Of a DNA stretch of 64,000 nucleotides, positions 12,340 to 26,000 are shown piece by piece; the first letter of the stretch is position 1, and every line of letters starts with the position of its first letter. The DNA comes from Scolanthus callimorphus (Eukaryota; Cnidaria; Anthozoa; Actiniaria; Edwardsiidae). The translations under genes were made by a program, and so were the position numbers. The DNA is taken from assembly GCA_033964015.1 (NCBI GenBank), contig CM066918.1, positions 27,487,387 through 27,551,386 on the forward strand. Reading direction: 5' to 3'. The notes under the pieces are model-generated. The model was given only the letters and a program-made list of their open reading frames with translations. It was not told the origin of the DNA and did no database searches.

Positions 12340-13920
12340 TGTCCTGTCCTGCCAGCAGTACCATGCCATTCATTTAAAGTCTATCCTAAGCCTTGCGTGC
12401 ACGTGCTTGACAGCTCCATTGTACACATGAAAAATAGTAGAGCGATTGCCCTGTACTGCCAACCCAGTCAGTGTCCTAGATGAGGTCACCTGTCAGCAGA
12501 ACCACTCCTTGTTCTTTAAGAACGCATCCAAAGTCTTGTTTACCGCCTATTGGTCAAGGTCTGACACCACTTCATTGCTCCGTTGAAAACAGCTAGGGAA
12601 TTGCTGTGGTCTTGGTTGGGTCAGCTCGTATCAGCATGCGGCAATGGCATCGACTTTTTGTCCTTGTCTTGTTTACCGCCTATTGGTCAAGGTCTGACAC
12701 CAATCTATAGCTCTGTTGCATTTCTGTTGAAAACAGCAAGGAAATGTTCTGGCTCTGGGGCACCGCCATGCCTGTATTCTTTAAGTATCATTCTAAGTAT
12801 TGTTTACACCCTACTGGTCAAGGTCTGGCACAAATTGATTTTATGGTGCGAGAGACCGCACTGCAATTTCATGTTCTGCCACCACCACCCTCAATCCTAG
12901 GTTGGGTCAATGCGTACGAGCAGAGCGGTCAAAGTACCATGCCTTTGTCCTTTAAGTACTACCAAAGTATTGTTCACCGCTAAAGGTCTGACGCTACTTG
13001 ATTGCTGTGCTGGCTTGCATATCTGTTGAAAACAACAAGGCCGTTTTCCAGTCCTGCGACACCACCCTCAATCCTAGGTTGGGTCAACGCGTACCAGCAG
13101 AGCGGTCAAAAGTACCATGCCTTTGTCCTTTAAGTACTACCAAAGTATTGTGTACCGCTAAAGGTCTGACGCTACTTGATTGCTGTGTTGCATATCTTTT
13201 GAAAACAGTAAGGCCATTTTCCTGTTCTGTTACACCACCTTCAATCCTAGGTTGGGTCAACGCGTACCAGCAGAGCGGTCAAAAGTACCATGCCTTTGTC
13301 CTTTAAATACTGCCAAAGTCACTAAAGGTCTGACGCTACTTGATTGCTGTGTTGCATATCTTTTGAAAACAGTAAGGCAATTTTCCTGTGCTGTGGCACC
13401 ACCCTCAATCCTAGGTTGGGTCAACGCGTACGAGCAGAGCGGTCAAAAGTACCATGCCTTTGTCCTTTAAGTACTACCAAAGTATTGTGTACCGCTAAAG
13501 GTCTGACGCTACTTGATTGCTGTGTTGCATATCTTTTGAAAACAGTAAGGCCATTTTCCTGTTCTGCGACACCACCCTCAATCCTAGGTTGGGTCAACGC
13601 GTACCAGCAGAGCGGTCAAAAGTACCATGCCTTTGTCCTTTAAGTACTTCCAAAGTATTGTGTACCGCTAAAGGTCTGACGCTACTTGATTGCTGTGTTG
13701 CATATCTTTTGAAAACAGTAAGGCCATTTTCCTGTTCTGTGGCACCACCCTCAATCCTAGGTTGGGTCAACGCGTACCAGCAGAGCAGTCAAAAGTACCA
13801 TGCCTTTGTCCTTTAAATACTGCCAAAGTCACTAAAGGTCTGACGCTACTTGATTGCTGTGCTGCATATCTTTTGAAAACAGTAAGGCCATTTTCCTGTT
13901 CTGTTACACCACCTTCAATC
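12340..13920 (-). repeat. Tandem array derived from the NEURL4 terminal exon
   Basis: Reading the - strand, a unit of 173 bp (variants of 164 and 178 bp) repeats. Each unit begins inside the NEURL4 last exon around GTCAGACC, runs through codons for LKDKGMVLLTALLVRVDPT and the TAG stop, then about 100 bp of 3' flank. Anchors TGCCTTTGTCC on the + strand are at 12940, 13118, 13291, 13455, 13628 and 13801; the genuine exon copy is at 13965. More degenerate copies (near 12345-12378, 12488-12520, 12610-12670 and 12740-12790) continue away from the gene. The + strand frames of about 99 residues across the array are repeat shadows. Confidence 0.9.
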
Positions 13921-16900
13921 CTAGGTTGGGTCAACGCGTACCAGCAGAGCAGTCAAAAGTACCATGCCTTTGTCCTTTAAATACCATTCTAAGTCCTCTG
14001 TACCGAGGTTAGGGTCTGACACCGCCTCGTTACTACCTGACGAACAACAAGACGATTGACCTGTACTGTATGAACCAGGCTTAACACGGACACGGAAAGC
14101 GACTTGCGCGTTACATAATTTACCAGTAGTCTCGTCACGAAATCTGAAATAACAATCATAAATATATCTTATTAGATTTTTTTTTTCATGTAATACGCGC
14201 GGATATTTTATGAGTTGCGGACGCTATACGAGTTAGGAGCCAGGAGTAAAACAGGGTGTTCACTTTTGTAAAGAAAAAATTCCAGTACTTTCAAGGACTT
14301 TTCCAGAATTATTGACAAATAGAGAAAATTATGCAACTTACTGTGTGAACGTTTGGGAGTTGCAAGTAGCACATTTGACTGTAGGCGAGATCACAAGCTG
14401 TGGAATTTCATTTTCTTTATTTGAATTTTTACTTCTCTGTCGACGACTAACTGCTGAAATAAGGAACAGCAAACTGCATTAGCTAGTGATCCATGCTAGT
14501 ACAAAACATTTTCGAGCGCTAAAATGAGGGAGATAATGAGTCCGTGTAAGGGGTCCCATGGGCTCTATACTTGGCCCCATCGCCCAAATGGTTGCTGGAT
14601 GACAGAGCGAAGCGTTCCTATTGGTTCCGCTGCCAGATTCATAGTAATGAGTGAGTGCAAGGGGTCTCCACGGGCTCTATACTTGGCCCTATTGTGTCAA
14701 TGGAACCAATATGTATCATCCCTGGTGCCATAATTAGGAAAATGATGCTGGATTACAGTACGAAGCGTTTCTATCGGTTTCACTGCCAGATTAATAGAAG
14801 TAATGAGTGACTACAAGGGGTCCCTACGGGCTCTATACTTGGCCCCACTAAATGGAACCAATATGAACCATAATTACTGGTGCTATAAGTAGGGCAAAGG
14901 TGCCGGGTTACAGTATAGGGTTCCGCAGCCAGATTACAAAGCCAAGAGATTACATACTATTCCTTTATTTACCAACAAAGGGGCCGTTAATGATATCGGG
15001 ATGCCCTTCGACGAATTGTGATTCCGTTATAATGTGAGCAGATGCTGAGAAATATTTTGGGACATCCTGAAGTGAAGTTGACACCAGAAATCATTGGTAA
15101 TGATCACGTCCAAATTCTGCAACAAATATCACTGTCATTGCTGACGGACCCAAAACGGGCCGTGTGGCATACCTGGTAGAGGAAGATCTCCCATGTCCAG
15201 AATTCTTCGAATTCTACCAATTTGTGTCCCGTAAAAGGCCACGTGCCAAGTATCGAACACTTGCAACGACTCTAACCGCGGAGGAACTCTGGAATGACAA
15301 TTAACGTTAACTAACGTTGCTATTTGCAAGGGCGTAGCTAGAATTTCACATTCATATAAGTTTGAGGTTTATATTTTTCTGTAAAGCAGCTCCGTTTGGT
15401 CTCGTTTTCGCGGTATTAGTTTGATCTCGGATAAAATCTGATCACAAGTCACATCGATCTCCTAGAAAGGCGCAAAATTGAAGACAGTCGGACTCATAAA
15501 ACTACAAGTGAACGTTCTCGGATAAAATATGATCACAAGTCACATCAATCTCCTAGGAAGGCGCAAAACTGAGGACTGTCGGACTCATAAAACTACAATT
15601 GAACGTCGCTGTTTGTAGAAACAAAAACTGTTCGACAAGAGTCTCATTTGATTGTATACTCACCCCAGGGCGAATTGACACCATCCCTGTGGTAGCGCAT
15701 ATCGTTTGGGCGGTTCACCGCTGATTTCATACTCCTTTTCACCGCGGGCTTCGTGGCAAGCTCTACAGTAGCATATATTAACTTTGGAGTCTTGACTGAA
15801 GAAACCATCTAAAAGATGAAAATGGATCACAGTATTCCATCATCATTCGACATGCTTGTTCACAAGAATGGAATGGAATGGAAGCTGGAAATGGGATCCT
15901 GAATGACGTTAGTCTATCCAGCCGCCCAGCCCGCAACACATGTTATTTTCCCTAAAATGACTACAGTATTTACCTGGTAAAGCCAGAGTGGATCTAAACC
16001 GATCGCAAAGCTGTCTGTAGTCACATGGTGCCTTGGTGGCCTCATCTAAAATGTCAGATGGCAATCAGCGTTAACGTTTATTTAATGTTTTCATAAAAGC
16101 GTAGTCATCACGTGGAACACTTGGAAAGCCTGTAACTGTATTCCAAATTTGGTACCTTATCCTTAAAAGTCACGGTAGATCATCAATCTCAAACTCATAT
16201 AGATTCATCAAGCATAAACAAAGAAAATCATAAGCGTGAGGGAGATTTGGATACGCGCACTTAACATTTTATTTCTTCTTTTTCTCTACATCAAATGATT
16301 CGTTTAAGAAGCTACATCAAACACTCAACAGTGTGTTTCATGAAGATTTCCAACACATCGAAGTCGGTTAAAAAACTCGGCTTTGCTTTCTTTGTTTTTC
16401 TCAACCCACTTCTCAGTGTTCGGAGATTCTGATGAAACACGCTGTCTCGCGTTTGATTAGCCTGCGTAGCAAGCGTTCCCGTGTGTTTTCAGGGAAAAGA
16501 AAGCCGAGAAACAGAGGAGAAAGCGGCGAGAAGTTCGACGAGCGAGTTTTTGGCCTCGCGAAAATGGGGCGAGCGCAAAAAAACGGACGGGCAGGGAGGG
16601 GGTGAGCGCAAAAAGGACGTTTTTTTGCGCTCGCCCCATTTTCGCGCGGCCAAAAACTCGCTCGTCGAACTTCTCGCCGCTTTCTCCTCTGTTTCTCGGC
16701 TTTCTTTTCCCTGAAAACACACGGGAACGCTTGCTACGCAGGCTAGCGTTTGATATATTACGTGAAGGTTTTATGCAAAAACTGCAACTTGCAGTAATTG
16801 TAGCGACATCTGTTTGTATATTTCTATAAAACACAGGGAGCCCACCCTGAAGAATGACACCAACTGTTTGCTATGGAGGAGGCTCTTGGAGCGCGAATGA

Positions 16901-19900
16901 AGCAAGACGACTCTTACCCAGGACCTTCGCAGCCTTTTCCTTCTCCTCCAGTTCCTGCACGCAATGTTCCTGGTCAGCGGTAGTGACTATACAGACCTCC
17001 TGACAGCTACCATACAAGTCAACCACAACATGGCACTTGGCGGGCAGGCCCTCGGCAACCACGCCTTGGTCTCGACCGTTAATGAACACATGGAGCCTGG
17101 ATTCCGTGTCAACGAGTAAACCGACCATTTCGCCAACACGGAGGGAGTCGAGACCATCAGAGAGACCTTCAAATACCTTGAAATAGTAAAGTAAAGTCCA
17201 TTAATTAAAGAGTCTGTGTCAGCCTTTGTTATTGTTTTCGTTCGATATTAGAAGAAGAATTACGTGCAGAAATCCCTTACTGAACATCTAAAAACAAAGT
17301 TTCAGATTTGATTTAGCAAATTCAATCGAGAACATTGCTCTATATTCTCTAAATCAGCCGATGGAAATGGATACTTCCTTTGACTTGGTATGTTGCTGTG
17401 CTGTCAAAATGGCGGCTGACACAGGCTCTTTAACGTCGATAACTCGTAACAGCCTCGGGCTGACAAACCTGAGGTCGACGGTGCACCACTTTACCCTCTT
17501 TCTCTGTCAGAGCTCCATTTGAAAGAAATTCAAAGCTATAAGCAAGCTACTCGAGAAACAGGGAAACGTCGGAAAGTCGTTACGGTTGGTCGGTCCGGGG
17601 TTTGAGCCCAGGACTGTACGTACAGTGTGCCGTGCACAAACACACTGCGCCACCTAGCCGTACCCAGGACTTGTTCTCTCATACCCCTCTGAGGCAGTCC
17701 CCCCTGGTGTCTATGGAATCGACCTAATGGGGAGGCGGAAAGGGATCACAAGCGACCTTTAAGTTACCAGTCTGATGCTCTACCGACTGAGCTACTGAGA
17801 ACTCTGTGGTGAGCAGGTCGCGGGAAGGATAAATCATCCAGTAGGGTATACGTGAACTAGTGACTTGCAACCTGTAAATTCTAAAGGGGGCCAACTGCCC
17901 GTATTTGAAGATATATGAGAAAAAACTTTGAGCTCCCACATGGGATTTGAACCCCCGACTTAGAGCAGATTTCGTATGACTGTGAAAAGTAACGCGACAC
18001 GGCGCGGTACTGTCCTGGCCTGCTGTAGATACCGAATGAAATCGCGTAGTCGCGGTACGGTCGCGGCGCGGCACAACTCTTTCACGGCACTTTTCACAGT
18101 CATACGAAATCTGCTCTATTCTATCGCTTCAATAGGCCTTTATCACGCAATATTGATTAATAATGTATAATAGTTATCAGAAAATGGAATCCAGTTTTCA
18201 ATTCTACACATCCATATTAGTAAAATTGCAAAGTTTGGTGAAGATTGCTTGAAAACTGGAGATATGAATTTTCAACTTCTGGCTTATTTTGTTACAAGAA
18301 ATGTATGGGAAAATACATCGGAACGAGGCTTGACGGGCATCGATGCCCGTCCAGCCTCGACTTGACATATTTTCCCATACATGTCTTTGTAAAAAGTAAG
18401 CCTGAATACGAAGTGTTGAAGATTCATATCTCAGCCAGTTTTCAAGTAATTCTTTCTGCTTGCATGAATTTCCTGTCTCAGTCAGTATCCTTAGCACCCA
18501 CCTTAGCACCATTGATATAAACAGCATTGTTGACCACAATCCAGGGGCAGATCTTCATGCAATTCGCTGTGGACGGAAGGCTGAGGGAGTCTGGGTCCTG
18601 ATCAGTGATGCCGACCATCAACGAACCGGACCAGCGGCTTTCCAACTTAGTGATACGAATCTAGAATTACAGGAAAGTAAAAGAATTATCTTGATTCGGT
18701 GTGATCACGTATGAGGAAGAGAGGAGGCCATCGACAGGGGTGCATATTTTTAGGGGGGTAAGGAAGGGCAGTCCTTTGTAGCGTAGCGGAGCCCCATAGC
18801 TACATGCAGGAGAAGAAAGAACAAAACAAAAGTGTATATGCATCGACCTATTCTGTCATGGACTTCCGGTTTGTGCGTCCGTCCATCGTCGGCATTCGTC
18901 GCACAAAGGGGGGTGCAACTGCGTAATCACGTGTTATGACGTCATCGATGACGTCATCAAACGAGGAAAGGTCGATATCTTAGGAAGGGATGAACCTCAG
19001 ACAACCACACTTGGGAGAAGTTGTCTAAGTGGCAAGGGAGGTGCAACTGTGTGGTCACGTGGTATGACGTTATCGACGACGTCATCAAACGAGAAAAGGT
19101 TTATATCTTGGGAAGGGATGAGTCTCAGACAACCAAACTTGGGTGAAGTTGTCTAAGTGGCAAGGGATTTGCAACTGCATGATTACATAGTTTAACGTCA
19201 TTGGTGATATAAACAAAATGTAAAACATACATCTCAGAAAGGGATAGAGGCTAAGCAGTCAACCTTGGAAGGATGCTGTGTTAGAGGGTTCGATTTCATG
19301 GTCACTCGGGGCTTTATTCGGAGCTTCGCTTTTAGGCAGTGCCTAAATCTATATATTAACGCAGCCTTTATGATCCATCTTATCGCATGCAGCATATCCT
19401 TAACTCACCTGGAAGAGCTCGTTGTTGGGTAACGGTGCTTCGCTCAGTGTCACGCCATGATTATAACTCGCCACGCGTCGAGCCGATGTCCGCTTGTTGT
19501 CAAGTCTGACGTGCTGACCACAGCACCGACTGAACAGAAATCTGACAAATACAATAATGATTTGATTCAGACTAAAGGCCCTCTTTCACGCTGCACATTT
19601 CCTTTCGGATTGGGATTTTGGTTTTTCCTGTTCCGCCTAGTTAAGGTGACTCATGCGAAAGTCAGAGCGCATTTCCCGAAAATATATTTTCGTCTACAAC
19701 TTTAAAAATATACTCGCTATGAACTTTGGCCTATTTTAGAAAAATAGGCCAAAATACGATACTCGACTAAAACTCTAAACTAGTTTGCCGACACGGCAAA
19801 AGTGCTGCTTATGTTCATTTTTTTGCCGAGTTACACCAGCAGCGTGTCGAGCTGTGTTTTTTTTTTTTGCCAACAGCCATGTCGCATACCTGTTAACTCT

Positions 19901-22360
19901 CCCGGTTTACGCGGGAGACTCCCGGTTTTAACCCTCAGTCTCCCGGAAAAAAATTGAAACTTTCCATATATTTACTGTATATCTCCCGGGTAAATTTCTT
20001 GCGATTTTCTCATCATACAGTTGTTGTATTTGTGACAAAATCTCCCGGGTTGAGACAAAATCTCCCGGTTTTTGAGTTTTCAGGGTTGGAAGGTATGATG
20101 TCGATAAACCAGCATATCGCCACTGTGTAGCGCGCAAGCGTCTGTGTACGGAGAAAACTTCATTTACTGACAACAGTTGCGACACTTTGAATTTAGAGCA
20201 GCAAATATACAGGGACGTCGATGGAATTTTGATATAGAAAGGTCACGACTTTCATGCCATTTCGGGCGTTCATAGTAAATATGGAAACTCTTGGTAATCC
20301 ACTCTTGCTTCAATATGATTAACGGAGTTTCGTTCAAAATACCAGCAACTTTTTTTTGCGCGGGGTTGATCTCTCAAGGAAGGGGTCCATTTAAGCTCAG
20401 ATATTATTAAAAGTATTAACGCTGAGATCAGATAATGCGTACATATTGCCAAAAAATACCTGCTTATATTCTCCAAGATTGAAGTTCATAGCGAGTATAT
20501 TTTTAAAGCTGTAGACGAAAATATATTTTCGCGAAATGCGCTCTGACTTTCGCATGAGTCACCTTAAGGTCTCGTGAAAGGTAAAAATGTAAAAATTCAT
20601 AAAATGACTTTTTCCCCGAAATTCATTTGATACAATCCCAAACTATATTTCTAAAACCTCGATGACGCGTCAACTGTTTTCCTAGGCTTCCATTGCCCAT
20701 TCTTTTGTATTGCCCGCCACTCATTTTCTGTAATTTAATTAACTTTACACGCTTTTTCTAGCACTTTAATTTTAGGTCAAATGCTCCTGACCCCGCACGA
20801 TTTAAGATATCGGCCTCAAATTTTCTGTGTCGTTAGAAAATGATTACAACTTGAAAAAGATTTTATGATAAATTTTGCGGCCACAAACTGTAAAAATGCG
20901 ACTTTCAACTTCGCGACCTAAAATTTTCGTAAATATGCAAAATATCGAAAATCGCTGACACGGTTTTGCAATTCATTTCTCCGAGATTAAAATCCGACAA
21001 AGTGTGAAATTGTGCAACAAACCGATAGTGGTCTGGAACTTCTAAAGTAAACAAGATAGTTTTTAGTTCGGGGTCTTAAAAATACAAGCTAAATCCGTTG
21101 TTTCGCGCTGCGCATTTTCAAACGGTGGCTTTGGTTTTGGGCTTATTCTGTTCCGCCAGTCAAACCATCTAAGCCAATCACGTCCTTGCCTTGTTTCGCC
21201 TGGTGCAGTCGACTGGGTTTTCGTCGCGACAGAAAGCCAGGCGACTGCACTAGGCGAAACAAGGCAAGAAGCGACGTTTTGAAAACAACGGATTCAGTAA
21301 TGCAGAAAAGGTTTTTTTTTTAAAGCGAAGTGAATTTGTGCATGTTGGCTACAGTAATCGGGGAGCAAACATCCTACTATTTTGACTCCATCTAATAAGG
21401 AAAAGGCCGTTTAAACTCGAGCGTAGTGAGTTTGCGCATCAAGTGAGCCTGTGCATGTTGACCATAGAGGCGAATAGAAATCTGACAAACACGACATTGA
21501 TCCGTTTGACGTGTAGTTTCAGTGGCGCAGTAACTTTGTGCACGGCGCACCCACGCCGGGTTAAAACGCTGACAAAATCGCTTTCAATTCCTTAACCAGG
21601 AGCAATGAAAAAAAAAAGGTTAAAGCTATACATGACCTACGTTTTGTTTGCTGAGGGGTGTTACAATAACAACGTTGGTAAAGACGCTGACTAGTCTTTA
21701 ACCCAAACCAAACTGCTGGACCCTGGATATTAGCAAACATCAAGTTCACTTTTTGACTCACTTGCTTTCCTGGTTCGTACCAGTCTTCTCCACTTTTCTT
21801 TTCTCGTTGACCTGTCAAAGGGGCACGATATATCAATCATTCGTAGGGCAAAATAAGGAGTTTAAAAATAAGGAGTTTAAAGATCCCATGGGTCACCTCG
21901 CTCTCTTGCTCTTGTCGCTGCTCAATCTCCACGTTGCTTCTAGCTGATGAAATGCAATCTGAAAAGAGACCGGTGTCACATTAGAAGCGTGTAAAACACT
22001 CCATCAACTAATTTAAATTGAAGAAGTAAATTCACGAACTGGGATACCTGTGTGGCTCACAACTGATACTTGTTCCGCAAGACCGTACAGGTCAACGAGC
22101 GCGAACACCATCTGGGAAATAATATATAAGAGAACAGTCATCAGGGTTTTCCTTGCGCTTATTTGGGCGCCTGGGACGCGTATTTGAGTCGATTGCTAGC
22201 CTCTTCCGAAGTCGTTCTTAGGGATATCCTGTGATGTGGTCCCACTACGGGGCAGGCTAGTTTACTGCGAACAGAGGCCACTTTTTATCTCCGTGCATTT
22301 ACTTTTACTTTATCTTTGTTTTTCAACTTCAACAAAAGGGAAAAACTCACAGCAAGACAA

Positions 22361-22402
<42 letters not shown>

Positions 22403-23061
22403 CGTGCTTATATAGCGCTTTATCCTCGCGGCTCAAAGCGCTTTACATTAATGGAAAACTCATCCTATAAGAACCAGCTTTATAAACATGAGTGTGTGTT
22501 AGTATTGTGAGTTCTGTGACACTGAGGTTGGGCAACTTCCGACGGTCCTAGTGGTTCTTTAACGTCCCTCTGGTTCCGGTTAGTGTAGTGTATGTGAGAG
22601 ACGGGGCCTACGGTTTAACGTCCTTATCCGAGAAGACGCGAAGGTCTAACCATTTGCAGATGTTAGATGTTAGAGCAAAGGCAGCACCTTCTCCTCAATT
22701 ATTAGAAAAAGACCCTGAGTGTTGGCCCGGCCAGGGTTTGAACTCCCAACCTCCCGAACATAAGCCCGGCGCTCTACCACTGCGCTAACCGGTCGTTGGT
22801 AATAAGACAATACGTGGCCTCTGCTAACAGTGGAGCATTTGGGTTGAAAATACCCTGCGAGCTGTGGTTTCCACCTCTTTTAGGCATACAAAACACAATA
22901 GACATGCAAAAGACATGCAAAAGACATGCAAAACAACAATGACTTCGGCTCCTACGGGATCACCGCCATATAATGACCTCTCCAGTGTAGTAGTAACAAT
23001 GACAATGACAATGACAATGACAATGACAATGACAATGACAATGACAATGACAATGACAATG

Positions 23062-23094
<33 letters not shown>

Positions 23095-26000
23095 TAACGG
23101 CTCAACTAGGTGGCTCTTAGTTCGGTGCGGGACATGCACTTTAACGTCTTTATCCGAGAAAACGCGAATGTCTAACCATTTGCAGATGTTAGAGCACAAA
23201 GGCAGTACATTTAAGTACGACTGCGGTTTGAACCCACAAAAGCCCAGCGTTCTACCCCTGAGCTAACCGGTATCGGGGGTGTAACAAGATGCTTACCCTT
23301 GGTACGTCTAGCGCAGCCACGCCCTGGTCCTCTCCGTTGTAGTAGAAATGTAGCGAGCCATCTGCCCTCCTCTGTACACCCAAACGAGTGTCCACCTATA
23401 AAACATACCGGACGAATAAAATAAATCCTCCTCTGTAAAATCTCTAACAATCGTATATCGGGCTAAACGCAACTGTGCATTTAGTGATCACGTGTTCACC
23501 ACGTGATAGTGATTGTACTGGGAGTGACATGTAAAGAAACCAGTCCGTGTTCAATGAATGATAGTGGTTTAAATACTGAAGGAACAATCATCATCATCAT
23601 CTTCTTTATTATTTTAACACGGACAAACATCAGGTAGTATAAAATATCTAATGGACGATTCAAGCTATAAGCGCGCCTTCTTCTTTATTCAGAAATGCCC
23701 AAGCCGTCCCACAACTATCAGAATGTTGAACGCACTTTTTTAACGGTTTGTTCGAAAAATGTTCCACATCTACCGACATGCAGCGCGCGCGTACGTTATA
23801 GCTGGAATCGTCTAATCAGCAGCAACATGTAATTTCTCTCGTTTATGATTGGCTAGATGCCTTTGGACATACTGCAGTCATTTGAAATCAGGGCTGTAAT
23901 AAGATAACACACAGGTATCACTCTGTACCTGCATTCTATCCAGACTAGATCCATAGTTCTCCTTGACCGTGACACCATCCTTGAGAATGCGTGACTCCAC
24001 CATAACTAGCGTACCGTCACGCAACTCATCCGCCGTGACAGGTACGTTGAACATTGGCAGCAAGCATGACGTCACGCCGATACCCAGGGATCCCGACCAC
24101 TGTCTGCTTACCTTGTCAATTTTTATCTGAGAAAGAAAAAGATGTTCATTATGAAACAATTTTCTCGCCGAGATTTCTTACTGCGATTTTCATATTTCTG
24201 CGAACACTCACTTACCTCCAAAAAAAAGGGCGCATGGACTTTTTTTCTGCGTTTCGTTTGCATTCATTTACATGCGCAGTGACGCTCACCTCAAAAATTT
24301 CGTCGTCTTGTAGAGGCTTCGCGCTAAACAACAACGCATTGTTGAATCCGCGAGCTCGTACGGCCGTCCAGCGGTTGTTGATGAGAGAGATGTTCTTACC
24401 ACAGCAAGGATGGAACCCATGGGGCGTGGCACCTAGGCAATTATCAATGACGTCACCAGGGATTAATCATTTATTAAGCATTATGGTGAGGTATGTGTGT
24501 CACAAGTGTTTATTATGGGACCCCCCCCCCCCCCCCCCCCCCCCCCGGGATGTAAAACGTATTAACTCTTCGTGGCTATATCTTGCAATGTTGCCCTTGT
24601 GGGAATGCAGTTATTGTTGGTGCTGCTGTTGTTGTTGTTGTTATAATGTTGCTGCAATTATTGTTATTGTGGGTGTTGATGTTGTTACTGTTGCTGTTGT
24701 TGTTGCTTTTTTTCGCTGTTGTTGTTTTTACTATTGTTTTTGTTCTTACTCCTGCGGTTGCTGTTGTTTTTGCTGCCGTTGTTGTTATTGCTTTGCTGTT
24801 GTTGTTTTTTACTGTTGTTGTTTTTACTATTGTTTCTGTCGTTACTCCTGTGGTTGCTGTTGTTGTTTCTCCTCCTCCTGTTGTTTTTGTTGTTGCTGTT
24901 GTTGTTGTTGTTTCCCTTACTTCCATCTTTATCTGTCGTATCTTCAGCGGCAGGTGTTGCAGGCGCAGCAGCAGGCGAGGGTTCCCGTCTTTGTTCCACG
25001 TAATCCTCATCAAATACTGACACTTGGACGCACTGACCATACAGGTCTATAATCGCATAGACACCTACAAAATATACACATGGGAAGTATATGATATCGA
25101 AACACGTTGAATGTTGTCGATTGATTTGGTTTTTACTTCATTGATTTGTTTTTTACTTCCCGCGTGCGTGCGCGCGTGCGTTATAGCTGGAGTTTTCTTC
25201 TCGGAAAATAGACTGGTTTTCAGTCATTGTGCCTTTTACACTGGTTTTCATAATGCGATAGCCTGTCCGCAGGCTCTCCTTGTTTCTGTTGAAGTTTTCG
25301 TTTTTTATTGGGCGCGCGGCGGACTACACGCGGCAGGAATGGCAAAGCGCGCGCACGTTTTGAGGCTAGTTTTTTGGTAGAAGCTTTTTGAGAGCTTTCG
25401 TGTACATGAGAGGCTCTACATTCAGAGTCCACAGGAAACCCACAAAAACGAGAGCGTGCAGAAATCCCATACGAACGTGCGCGCTCGAGCTGCAATTCCC
25501 GGCGTGCTCTGACACCAGAAGAGAGCCTGCGGGGAGGCTAATACGGCGAACTCTGTTGCACCGACTCGTGTTTACAAAGCGTTCCCTGAATCAAACATCC
25601 AAGCAACCCGGTAGCTTTTATTAAACCTCTGAGTGATGTACAATCGAAGGAAGCTGCTACAACACGGTTTGGAAGTTGCTTCAGAGCTCGTAGAATTATG
25701 AAAACTCTAGTTTCCGTGACTTCCGTGAAAGGACGAAAGAGCGAGACTTTCGACGAGGGGGGCACAAATTACCGCATCCGCATTGAGGTAATAAAATGCT
25801 CCTAAAACATTATATTATTATTGTTACTATTCTAACCTCTGAAACCCACGTGAAACCATTGCTTCGCAGGCTAGGAAGTCTGTGATTACACGCATCTGTC
25901 TTGCAGTTTAAAGAAGCTAGATTCTCCTTCCTGCTCACCTGAAGGTACAGACGTCGCCGCAGAGCCACAGTCTTCGCCATTGACAAAGAAATGCAAGGAG

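Noticed and set aside
12998..13980. Overlapping + strand frames of about 99 residues that look like a repeat protein family
   Set aside because: They are the reverse side of the tandem array copied from the NEURL4 last exon. The 173-bp unit is not a multiple of three, so the frame shifts from unit to unit.
16457..16834. Frames on both strands rich in Arg/Lys/Ser
   Set aside because: They are mirror products of the foldback element at 16459-16745.
17740..17813. Possible tRNA gene on the - strand
   Set aside because: The D-arm is good, but the anticodon stem does not pair and the second promoter box is decayed; better read as an old SINE head.
24054..25052. Open frame of 332 codons on the + strand
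   Set aside because: It is antisense to NEURL4 exons 10-12 and the triplet microsatellite; the residues are Cys/Val/Phe-rich low complexity with no domain.
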